Assembly (NCBI GenBank): GCA_900770165.1
Contig: CAAGJJ010000126.1
Span: 1-18,713 of the forward strand
Direction of reading: 5' to 3'
DNA from: Clostridia bacterium
Lineage (GTDB): Bacteria; Bacillota; Clostridia; Oscillospirales; Acutalibacteraceae
DNA length: 18,713 nucleotides
Part shown: positions 7,760 through 14,755 of the stretch, piece after piece
Numbering within the stretch: the stretch's first letter is position 1
Layout: the number at the start of each line of letters is the position of its first letter
Notes under the pieces: generated by a model
What the model saw: only the letters and a program-made list of their open reading frames with translations
Database searches by the model: none
What the model was told of the DNA's origin: nothing
Made by a program: the position numbers and the translations under genes

Positions 7760-8812
7760 TTATACAGTAATTACATAATGTTCCTTCAATTCATTTAACA
7801 TATTGTACTCAATACAGCCTTCATTCTGTAATCGTCCAACAACAATTCCCGGAGCAATTCTATTCTCTTTTGCAAATCTTTTTACACTTGCAACCGAAAA
7901 ATTCTGTTCTTCTTTAAACATTTTAAATGCCTCTAATGGAATCAATTCATCTCTTGACCATACATCTGCATCCTGTTCATCCTGTTCTGTTGTTCCACCA
8001 TTTTTCCCCACATGCCCAAGAATAATGTGTCCAAGTTCATGGAACAGACTAAACCAGAATTTATCTGCATCCTTGCCTCTTGCTGTTAATCCAACAACAA
8101 TCTTATTGCCATCTATAAATGTAGCACCTTGTAAAAATGAACCTTTCAAATGTGGTAAAAATACCAATGCAACTCCATTTTCTGCAAGCAATGATTTAAG
8201 CTCAAAGCAAAAATCTTTTGGTTTTTTTAAAGTCATTTTTCTTATATCTGGCATAACACTTATAAGACCCTTAATATTAATTGGTTTCGTTTCTATACTA
8301 CGTGCCTGAATTTTAGCTTCCTGTGTCCATGCTAGCAAAGCCAAATCACTCTTATCTGTCACTGCAAGTCTTCTGCATGCAATTCTTGTAATCTGTGTAT
8401 TCTCTAACAATGATAAACTAACCACTTCAAAATACTTTCTAAGATTAATAACTTTTTCCTTAGAATTCCTTGTTTGTGGTATCCAGCCTAACTTAGCCAT
8501 CTCACTATATGGAAATTGTCTAGCCAAATTCTCATCCGCATCCATAGCCTTTTCCGCTGCAATCTTTATAAGTTTTTCTCTATATATTGCCTCCAAATTG
8601 TTCCAAAACCTTGCTGGCACGCCAAGCACTATTTCCAATCTAACAGCCACCTCAGGTGTCAACTGAACCTCTCCATTAATGAGTTTGCTGACATGTTTCT
8701 CTGACATATCAATTCTTACAGCAAACTCTTTCTGACTCATCCCCCTGTCGTTAAGCTGTTCTTTTATTGTTGCTCCTGGTGGCGTTGCAATTATACTGCG
8801 ACTTCTCACCAT
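7760..8812 (-). CDS. HigA-like antitoxin fused to an ImmA/IrrE-type metallopeptidase
   Basis: A 350-aa two-domain protein. Residues about 10-75 form an XRE helix-turn-helix of the HigA/VapI class (PPGATIKEQL, then MSQKEFAVRIDMSEKHVSKLING, shown here as a site rather than a full repeat: residues 25-47). Residues about 205-300 carry an ImmA/IrrE-like zinc peptidase with HELGH at 258-262 and downstream acidic residues (Glu276-Asp281) as possible third ligand. Such fusions are known as antitoxins and as regulators that cleave repressors. The ATG has AGGAGGT six bases upstream. It starts 26 bases after a broken higB-like toxin gene, and two matching palindromes upstream are likely its operators. 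The motifs look intact, so the antitoxin has outlived its toxin. Confidence 0.87.
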   Translation of the reverse strand: MVRSRSIIATPPGATIKEQLNDRGMSQKEFAVRIDMSEKHVSKLINGEVQLTPEVAVRLEIVLGVPARFWNNLEAIYREKLIKIAAEKAMDADENLARQFPYSEMAKLGWIPQTRNSKEKVINLRKYFEVVSLSLLENTQITRIACRRLAVTDKSDLALLAWTQEAKIQARSIETKPINIKGLISVMPDIRKMTLKKPKDFCFELKSLLAENGVALVFLPHLKGSFLQGATFIDGNKIVVGLTARGKDADKFWFSLFHELGHIILGHVGKNGGTTEQDEQDADVWSRDELIPLEAFKMFKEEQNFSVASVKRFAKENRIAPGIVVGRLQNEGCIEYNMLNELKEHYVITV

Positions 8813-8838
8813 TTTGCTACCTCCTATTCATATTCCAA

Positions 8839-9135
8839 CTAATGATAATCCACTATTTCCATAATATGTGCAATCTGAACCACATCACCATGTTTCTCAA
8901 ACACCAATCTGTATGGATGAACTAAATCAACTGCATACTGCCCTTTCCTATTATTTGATAGTTGATGACATCTACCAATATGGCACTAAATCATCTCTTC
9001 TACTGTATCCGCAGCTCTAATCTGATCCAGACGCATATGTATTTTCTCAGACATCTCATTTCCATAGGTTCTATCGGCAGCTTTAGCATCCATACAAATA
9101 TTCTTAATTTTCTTGTCTTTGTATGTAATATCCAA
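8839..9135 (-). pseudogene. higB: higB/relE-like toxin gene broken by an in-frame TAG
   Basis: The minus strand encodes a 98-codon frame that begins at TTG 9135, with AGAGGTGG upstream, and ends at TAG 8839-8841. It reads like a HigB/RelE-family toxin: an early DITYKDKKIKNICMDA, the helix MSEKIHMRLDQIRAADTVEEMI, then HIGRCHQL, RKGQYAVDLVHPYRLVFEK and a final IMEIVDYH. One in-frame TAG (8986-8988, codon 50) sits between EEMI and CHIGRCH, where I would expect a glutamine, so a single CAG-to-TAG change explains it. The full-length mRNA interferase would not be made, and the half after the stop has no start. The rest of the frame is well preserved, suggesting recent inactivation. A sequencing error is the main alternative. 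Confidence 0.78.
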
Positions 9136-9153
9136 TGAACCACCTCTTAATAC

Positions 9154-9176
9154 AAATTTACCTTTGTGGTAAATTT
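9154..9176. promoter_or_regulatory. Palindromic operator 1 of the higBA-like locus
   Basis: A perfect 9-base inverted repeat AAATTTACC-N5-GGTAAATTT. It lies just downstream of the -10 box of the toxin-antitoxin promoter, where a bound repressor would block transcription. The same motif recurs at 9211-9231, so it is probably the binding site of the HigA-like domain. Confidence 0.65.
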
Positions 9177-9205
9177 ATATTAACATCTGTCAACTCTCAT
9201 GTCAA
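9177..9205 (-). promoter_or_regulatory. Promoter of the higBA-like locus
   Basis: On the minus strand a consensus -35 TTGACA (9200-9205) and a -10 TAATAT (9177-9182) are separated by exactly 17 bases. Transcription would start within or beside operator 1 and read into the toxin remnant, the antitoxin-peptidase and the flavoprotein. A second TTGACA inside the spacer is not at usable distance from a -10. Confidence 0.65.
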
Positions 9206-9210
9206 CCAGC

Positions 9211-9231
9211 AATTTACCTTACAGGTAAATT
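9211..9231. promoter_or_regulatory. Palindromic operator 2 of the higBA-like locus
   Basis: A perfect inverted repeat AATTTACC-N5-GGTAAATT, the same sequence and spacing as operator 1 and about 56 bases from it, just upstream of the -35 box. The pair brackets the promoter, as expected for cooperative autorepression by the antitoxin. Confidence 0.62.
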
Positions 9232-9246
9232 ATCAGCAAAACAAAA

Positions 9247-9302
9247 GCCCTGATATATCAATCTATAAATATTCTATAATCTATAGATTCATCAATCAAG
9301 GC
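9247..9302 (-). terminator. Terminator-like imperfect hairpin
   Basis: Two 21-base arms (9247-9267 and 9282-9302) pair at 17 positions plus one wobble, around a 14-base loop. On the minus strand the hairpin ends GGGC and is followed by TTTTGTTTTG, the form of an intrinsic terminator. It could end transcription from hamAB (stop at 9634) before the higBA promoter, or serve a lost gene whose open frame ends exactly at 9303. Confidence 0.55.
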
Positions 9303-9633
9303 CTAGCTATTGTATACTGGATTGGTTTCGGTCAAATCTTTTATAGGAAATACCAGCAGCTTATTGTCATTATATAAGTTCAATTCATGCAAATGTGGCA
9401 GATACATGAACAAGCTCAAACACACCACTAGATTCTCCTGTGACATCTGCTGATGCAGGTCAAAATGACCTGATGTGTGCACACAATGAGATTATAATTT
9501 TGTCTTATAAAAAGCTTTCAAAAGTAATAATGCTAGTAAAAACTTTTGATTATGCTACATTTGTTCTAAATATAGGTGTACTAAAATTGGATAATAATTT
9601 AGTCTTTTACTCTCATTTAAATAACATATTCAT
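9303..9633. other. Intergenic stretch with an orphan open frame and palindromes
   Basis: About 330 bases between hamB and the terminator-like hairpin. On the minus strand an open frame of about 62 codons (9491 to the TAG at 9303-9305) contains LVVCLSLFMYLPHLHELN and KDLTETNPVYNS but lacks a convincing start or ribosome-binding site; I do not recognise it. It may be the tail of a lost gene. The stretch also holds a perfect hairpin CAGGTCA-AAA-TGACCTG (9456-9472), next to a 12-base palindrome TGTGTGCACACA (9474-9485), and a weak hairpin with one bulge at 9580-9603 just after hamB. Confidence 0.4.
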
Positions 9634-11808
9634 CTACTTCTTTTCAAAGAATAAATTCTGCATTAATAATTCCTTTTCATAAGTAATAAGATTGTCTTTC
9701 TTATAAAGTTCATTTTCAAAGATATAATTTATCAAAGATTGATCAGTAACATCTTTGGGCAAACTTTCAACTAATTTATTAATTGTTGAAGCCGGTATAT
9801 TATATTCTAATAATATTGCTGCATTTGACGGTACTGTACCATTTTCAATTATACTTGCATAATATAAATAATTTCCTGCCTTTTTTCCTTTCTCATTACA
9901 TACATATTCCTGTAATGAATTTATCACGCTTATCCATTTAGGAACTTTATATTGAAACCAATGTCTATGAACTTGAAATGTCATTTGTATAGCATCATTT
10001 ATAGTTCTCTTTTTTTCTTCATATTCTTGTATATTTTTTTGTTTTATTCTATATGTATATTCAGAAGCTATCATATTTTTAATACTTGCGCCATTTCCAT
10101 AATCAAATGTCAATTTAACAAGTTTAGAAATAGTCATAGGATTTGTAGTCTCACCTTCTTTAATCAAATTTTTCCATGCTAACGATAGTATAAAATATAA
10201 TTGATCATATGTTGGTTTACCACTCCAATAAATCATATCATAATTTTCCTTCTTATATAATTCCTTTAAAATATTTTCTTGCCCTTTCACCGATACACCA
10301 TTCTGTTTAAATATTCTTTTTATTTTAGAAGGAAGATTTATTATATACTGATTTTGTTCCTTTTCTGGATATTTCATCTCATCAATATTTAAATTAATTA
10401 ATATTTCATCTGACACATTTTCCTGTTCGTAAAATGGTATATCAACTATTGTCTGTTCTGGTTGAGGTGGTTTATTAAAATTATAAATATTTCCTACAAA
10501 ATGCATCATCATTCGTCCTGCTCTACCCTTAATATTACAATAATCAAAATAATCAATATTAACTCTATTTCCTTTTGTTTTATCAAAATATATTATATTC
10601 TGAGCAGTTGTATTTACCCCCTCAATAATTGTAGATGTACAAAAAATGCAATTAATTTTTCCGCTAGACATATAATTAATAATTGACGATGTTATATGCT
10701 TAGGCAAAGCTCCATCATGAATTCCTACAGAATATGATAACAATTCATTTAGATCCCAATGTGGACTTATATTTAAATTTATCCATTCAGCCAAAGGTAA
10801 TTGGGTATTTTCCATCCTTCCTTTCTCTTGTTTTAAATATTCAACATATTTTCTACTTAACATTCTTACACGTGCAGGTGAAGAGCAAAATACTAAGGTT
10901 GGCTGTCCATTTAAATTACTCAAAAGTTCAAATAATACCTTTTGTTTAAATTCTTGCTTTTTTCCACTTACTCCAAATTGCCCTTCATACTTTTCATAAA
11001 TATTTATACTCTTATTTAAAACTAAACTATAATCTGTTTTAAAAAATTCAGCATTATACCTTTGTGCAAATCCATCTGATATTCCATCAATATTAGGTCC
11101 TAACAGCATGAAACCACAATGATAATTTTTTAATATATTATGAAATGCATTATTCAATAAATCTGCTCTCTCGTCATCTCTTTTTTTGCTTAATTTATAA
11201 AATTCATCCAAAATAAAGAAGTCAATATTATGGAAATTCTGATATTCCAAAACTCTTTCTGCAGTAAATAAAAAAATATTACCTTTTTCCATATCAGGAT
11301 TCTGAGATGTGTGTACTATTAATTTATAATGTTCATTATAATTAGCTAATTTTTTTCTGCTTTCATCCAACAATGCTAATGTTGGCTGAATTATTAAAAT
11401 ATTTTTATACTTTCTACTAGCCACAACTTCTTCAATTAACAAACTTTTACCAAAACTTGTTGGAGCACTAATTATTAAATTTTTACTATCATTTAATTTA
11501 TTTGCAAGGATTTTTTGTTCCTTATGAAAATATATTTTTTCAATATTACCAGACGCAAAATATTCTTTAGTTATCATACTTGCTGTATCTTGAATTTTAA
11601 AAATCCCCTTATATTTTTCTAAATATGGAAAAAAGCCTGCAGACTCTAAAATGCTAGCCCATAAATCTCCATATTTAGTGCCATTTTGAGAAATATATTC
11701 CATTGCCTGAATTATATTTTCATTTGCTTCTTTTCTCTGATTTGTATTTAACAAATGTACGCATTTTTGAGCAACTTTCCATTCATCATATTCAACTTTC
11801 GAATTCAT
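9634..11808 (-). CDS. hamB: Hachiman system helicase HamB
   Basis: A 724-aa superfamily 2 helicase of the Ski2/Lhr-like kind. Motif I is APTSFGKS (115-122), motif II is DEFY (201-204, in place of DEAD/H), a domain-2 motif FCSSPARVR sits at about 308-316, motif V is TSTIIEGVN (391-399) and motif VI is GRAGR (428-432). The C-terminal 200 residues are helical without a known signature. In Hachiman, HamB is the DNA-sensing motor that holds and then releases the nuclease HamA. Its ATG overlaps the hamA stop in ATGA, with GGGAG upstream, so the two are translationally coupled. Base composition is distinctly more AT-rich than the genes on either side, a sign of separate acquisition. Confidence 0.88.
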   Translation of the reverse strand: MNSKVEYDEWKVAQKCVHLLNTNQRKEANENIIQAMEYISQNGTKYGDLWASILESAGFFPYLEKYKGIFKIQDTASMITKEYFASGNIEKIYFHKEQKILANKLNDSKNLIISAPTSFGKSLLIEEVVASRKYKNILIIQPTLALLDESRKKLANYNEHYKLIVHTSQNPDMEKGNIFLFTAERVLEYQNFHNIDFFILDEFYKLSKKRDDERADLLNNAFHNILKNYHCGFMLLGPNIDGISDGFAQRYNAEFFKTDYSLVLNKSINIYEKYEGQFGVSGKKQEFKQKVLFELLSNLNGQPTLVFCSSPARVRMLSRKYVEYLKQEKGRMENTQLPLAEWINLNISPHWDLNELLSYSVGIHDGALPKHITSSIINYMSSGKINCIFCTSTIIEGVNTTAQNIIYFDKTKGNRVNIDYFDYCNIKGRAGRMMMHFVGNIYNFNKPPQPEQTIVDIPFYEQENVSDEILINLNIDEMKYPEKEQNQYIINLPSKIKRIFKQNGVSVKGQENILKELYKKENYDMIYWSGKPTYDQLYFILSLAWKNLIKEGETTNPMTISKLVKLTFDYGNGASIKNMIASEYTYRIKQKNIQEYEEKKRTINDAIQMTFQVHRHWFQYKVPKWISVINSLQEYVCNEKGKKAGNYLYYASIIENGTVPSNAAILLEYNIPASTINKLVESLPKDVTDQSLINYIFENELYKKDNLITYEKELLMQNLFFEKK

Positions 11809-12746
11809 ACAATTTCTCCCACACTTTGTAACATACTTAAATTTTTATGTAATCCTGAAACAAGTTTGTTTTTAGACTGCACAGGAAATAACAACAAAAT
11901 TATTTTCATTTTATTTTTTAATTTATGTTTATTATTATCATCAAAATATTTTTTTAATTCTCGCACTTCTTTTTCATAATCTTCTAAAAATTCCTTAAGA
12001 TTTTCATCATCATATTTTGTAAAATTATCGCTTTCATATGTACACAATAATGGTATTACTATATTATCGAGTTTATCGCTTAATTTTGTTGTTTTATCCA
12101 TTAATTCAATCCAATATTTCCTATCTGGGATATCTGAAAATAGTTCTACTTTTCTAGAAACAATTGCAAATTCACTTTCCATATAATCACATTGTATATG
12201 TTCATAAATATCTTGTATAAGTGCTTTTATCCCTGCCTTTCCATCTTTGTATATTTTTGATTCTCCTAGCCATAATGTTTTACTATCTGCTTCAATATGT
12301 ACAGCATCAAATCCATGAACAGCTGTCCCTAACGAATCTTTAAAATACATCTTAGAAATCAATGGAATTGTATTATGAAAATCTCTTAGCAAAACATGCA
12401 GTATTAATTCTCCAAACTCACCTTTTCTTAAATATCTATCCGCAACATCGTCACCAATTTCTTGTCCATTTCCATATAAATCTCTAACCTTTTGAAATAT
12501 ATCAATCTTATATACTGCTTTTGCTGATTCTATTGCAATATTCATTATATTAGCACTCTCAACATTCTCGTTACCAAAATACCCCATAGCAAATTCAGGA
12601 ATTGCATTTATAAGTAAATTAATCAATGGTTTTAATCTATAATAACTTCTACCCTCATCATCAATATCAAATCCAACTAAATATGTTTCTAATTCTGTAT
12701 CTGATATCTTTTCTGTAATAATTTTTTCTGCACCAAAAACACTCAA
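11805..12746 (-). CDS. hamA: Hachiman system nuclease HamA (DUF1837)
   Basis: HamA is the effector nuclease of Hachiman and belongs to the DUF1837, PD-(D/E)XK-like group. The core block is visible: GEFGELILHVLLRDF (about residues 109-123), then VHGFDAVHI with the catalytic-type aspartate (about 147), and LWLGESKIYKDGKAG with the ExK pair (about 162 and 164). After about residue 200 the protein becomes helical and lysine-rich. I chose TTG at 12746 (313 aa) because AAAGGTGA lies eight to nine bases upstream. The GTG at 12758 would add four residues, but its only purine-rich sequence touches the start codon. It lies 90 bases after the MazG-like gene and overlaps hamB by four bases. Confidence 0.87.
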   Translation of the reverse strand: MSVFGAEKIITEKISDTELETYLVGFDIDDEGRSYYRLKPLINLLINAIPEFAMGYFGNENVESANIMNIAIESAKAVYKIDIFQKVRDLYGNGQEIGDDVADRYLRKGEFGELILHVLLRDFHNTIPLISKMYFKDSLGTAVHGFDAVHIEADSKTLWLGESKIYKDGKAGIKALIQDIYEHIQCDYMESEFAIVSRKVELFSDIPDRKYWIELMDKTTKLSDKLDNIVIPLLCTYESDNFTKYDDENLKEFLEDYEKEVRELKKYFDDNNKHKLKNKMKIILLLFPVQSKNKLVSGLHKNLSMLQSVGEIV

Positions 12747-12836
12747 CTTTATTTTCACCTTTCTATAATTTTATTAAAAGTATCTATCATCAATAATCTT
12801 AATGTTACTCTTACACTAAACTTCATTTAAAATACA

Positions 12837-13154
12837 CTATTGTTGTACTTCCCTCAAAAGCACCTTCTCCCCAAATCCACCTCTTTCCTCAGCCTTCTTC
12901 TCTCTTACTTTCTCCAGTTCATCAACTGAATACCCTCTAGCAACTGCTGCCGCATATATAACTTCCATTAAGTCAGCAAGCTCCTCAATGTTCTGGTCCT
13001 TATGATACTCTGCCAGTTCTTCATCAAGCTTGGCATCCAGCATTTTTAAATATTCTTCATCAGAAAGTATCTCTGTTTTGCATGTTTTTCCATCTGCTTC
13101 AATAATCTCTGGAATTTTATCTCTTACAAGTTTATTGTATATTTTTACCGCCAT
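12837..13154 (-). CDS. MazG-like NTP pyrophosphatase
   Basis: A 105-aa all-helical protein of the MazG/phosphoribosyl-ATP pyrophosphohydrolase superfamily, which hydrolyses nucleoside triphosphates to monophosphate and pyrophosphate. It starts MAVKIYNKLVRDKIPEII, a typical opening of this branch. The metal-binding acidic pairs are present as EELAE (residues 45-49) and EELAD (57-61). I chose the ATG at 13154 because AAGGAG lies 11 bases upstream; a longer frame opens at 13196 but reads through the end of the HNH gene. The gene overlaps the HNH gene by 23 bases, so they are co-translated. The true substrate is unknown. It may clean up abnormal nucleotides or deplete nucleotides during infection. 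Confidence 0.85.
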   Translation of the reverse strand: MAVKIYNKLVRDKIPEIIEADGKTCKTEILSDEEYLKMLDAKLDEELAEYHKDQNIEELADLMEVIYAAAVARGYSVDELEKVREKKAEERGGFGEKVLLREVQQ

Positions 13155-14268
13155 TGTAACTCCACTCCTTAAATCCCGACATATGGGCCGATTCATAAAC
13201 TGGTTTAATCACATGTTCCAATCTTTCAATAAATGTATTCTTGTCCAAACCATCTGCATACAATTGATTACGAATCTCCTCATTATTAAGATGATATGGC
13301 GCAATTTTCTGAAATTCGTGTGCAACTGCTTCATTCTCATTCTTAAGTTCATATGCTCTATATTCCAAACTGCCTAAAGAATTAAAATATAATTCCCATG
13401 ATGGAAGCAAATTGCTTTTACTACTGTTTATAGATTTAGTTGTAGGGTGTAAATTCCATAATTCATCATGTGCTACATACTGCCATGGTACAAAATGATC
13501 TACAGAAATGTTTTCATCTGCCAAATCAACATCACCATATATATCCCTAAGAGATGGATCAATTTGAATTATCAAATTCCAGTATTTTCGCACTCGCTCT
13601 ATGTTTCTTGAAGAAGGTGCTTCAATCTTATCTGCAATTCCTGGTACGCTCGGATTCTTATTCTGCAGATACTGAATCAACTTAAGCTGTGCCCAACCTT
13701 TAAGAATAGCCTTATTTCTTACAAGATAATCCGACCATAGACTGTCAATTTCAATCTCTGTCTTAAGACCAGCTATCAAAGCAAAATAATATATAAGTCT
13801 TTCCTGTCTGTTAATTTCATCTGTCAAATTCTTTTTTGAACCATTCCACATACTTTGCTTAATATTAATTTCATCATAAAATGGTACTTGCAATCTATAT
13901 GGAACATTTAATGTCAAATCTGATTTATATTTTGCTATTCTTTTATCCTCTGAATCTTCAAGAAATTTTATAATATTCTCTCGCTTCGTATTTGATATTA
14001 ATCCATAATTTTTATGAATATATTTAACTACTTCTTCAAGATTATCGGTAACTCCTAACGGACCTAGTCTAAGGTGATATTCGGTTACCATATACCATGC
14101 ATCAGCAATCATTTCATTAATCAATTCATCAAATGTGAATCTGCACTTAGCACTCTCTACTTTTTCAAGAATTGCCTGAAACCAGAAAAACTTATAACAA
14201 TTTGATGTGTTCTCGAACAACTTACTTAAATAGCCTATATTGAGTTCATCTGAATATGGTAACTGCAT
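13132..14268 (-). CDS. HNH endonuclease domain protein
   Basis: A 378-aa soluble protein with a C-terminal HNH nuclease motif: VDHFVPW (His258), WNLHPTTKS (Asn272, His274) and INSSKSN (Asn281, Lys284, Asn286). The residues needed for a beta-beta-alpha metal site appear to be there, though no zinc-binding cysteine pairs are seen. The first 240 residues are mostly helical, include a hydrophobic, aromatic segment (about 24-33) and match nothing I can name; they may sense a partner or target. The ATG has AAGGTG just upstream. It starts 27 bases after the Nudix gene and overlaps the MazG-like gene, so it is firmly inside the operon. Likely role: DNA cleavage in defence. Confidence 0.8.
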   Translation of the reverse strand: MQLPYSDELNIGYLSKLFENTSNCYKFFWFQAILEKVESAKCRFTFDELINEMIADAWYMVTEYHLRLGPLGVTDNLEEVVKYIHKNYGLISNTKRENIIKFLEDSEDKRIAKYKSDLTLNVPYRLQVPFYDEINIKQSMWNGSKKNLTDEINRQERLIYYFALIAGLKTEIEIDSLWSDYLVRNKAILKGWAQLKLIQYLQNKNPSVPGIADKIEAPSSRNIERVRKYWNLIIQIDPSLRDIYGDVDLADENISVDHFVPWQYVAHDELWNLHPTTKSINSSKSNLLPSWELYFNSLGSLEYRAYELKNENEAVAHEFQKIAPYHLNNEEIRNQLYADGLDKNTFIERLEHVIKPVYESAHMSGFKEWSYNGGKNIQ

Positions 14269-14295
14269 AACACACCTTCTTTCGTATAAATATTT

Positions 14296-14697
14296 CTACA
14301 TATTCTCTCTTATCTTCTCTATCAAAGTAACATCCGCTGGCAGCCATTCAACCTCTCCAAGATGTTGTTTAGTCAGCCATTTTGCGTTCTCATGCTCTTT
14401 TAACACCAGATCTCCGCTTAATATTTCACACCAGAAGCAACCCATTGAAAGATGAAAATTAGGATAATCATATTCAATTGTGTCGATTAAAGCTCCAACT
14501 TTAACTTCTGTATCTAATTCTTCCATAATCTCACGTTTTAACGCTTCCTGTGGTGTTTCTCCTGCTTCTATTTTTCCGCCTGGAAATTCCCAACCATCTT
14601 TGAATTCTCCATATCCTCGCTGGGTTGCAAAAATAATTGGTTCTTTCTTATCATTAACTGCCTTTATTACTGCTGCAACTACCCTAACTGTTTTCAT
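14296..14697 (-). CDS. Nudix hydrolase, MutT-like
   Basis: A 133-aa Nudix protein. The Nudix box spans residues 41-63: Gly41, Glu47, then REIMEE (55-60) with the metal-binding glutamates; the usual late glycine is replaced by Asp62. WEFPGGKIEAGE just before it is typical of MutT-type enzymes that remove pyrophosphate from (d)NTPs such as 8-oxo-dGTP. I chose the ATG at 14697 because AGAGGA lies about six bases upstream; the frame is open for 14 more codons to 14739 without a good site. It lies 58 bases after the helicase gene, a gap containing a perfect 10-base hairpin, and 27 bases before the HNH gene. Role in the operon is inferred: hydrolysis of damaged, modified or signal nucleotides. Confidence 0.88.
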   Translation of the reverse strand: MKTVRVVAAVIKAVNDKKEPIIFATQRGYGEFKDGWEFPGGKIEAGETPQEALKREIMEELDTEVKVGALIDTIEYDYPNFHLSMGCFWCEILSGDLVLKEHENAKWLTKQHLGEVEWLPADVTLIEKIRENM

Positions 14698-14717
14698 GTA
14701 TTTTCCTCTTTTCTGTA

Positions 14718-14749
14718 ACAAAATTCTTTGCATATACACAGAATTTTGT
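14718..14749 (-). repeat. Perfect inverted repeat between helicase and Nudix genes
   Basis: Two perfectly complementary 10-base arms (14718-14727 and 14740-14749) flank a 12-base loop in the only noteworthy gap between the helicase and Nudix genes. There is no T-run after the stem on the minus strand, so it is not a full terminator. It could be an attenuator, an RNA-processing or mRNA-stability element that sets the helicase to Nudix ratio. Confidence 0.4.
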
Positions 14750-14755
14750 ATGTAT

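Noticed and set aside
7803..8309. Plus-strand 168-codon open frame opposite the antitoxin-peptidase gene
   Set aside because: It is the complement of a gene with clear HTH and HELGH motifs; its Ser/Cys/Pro-rich translation resembles no protein.
9440..9682. Plus-strand 80-codon open frame between higBA and hamB
   Set aside because: No ribosome-binding site, runs into the opposite end of hamB, and no recognisable motif.
12747..12836. A promoter for hamAB (TTGATG and AATTAT with 17-base spacing)
   Set aside because: The -10 would touch the ribosome-binding site of hamA, leaving no room for a leader, and both boxes match consensus at only four of six bases.
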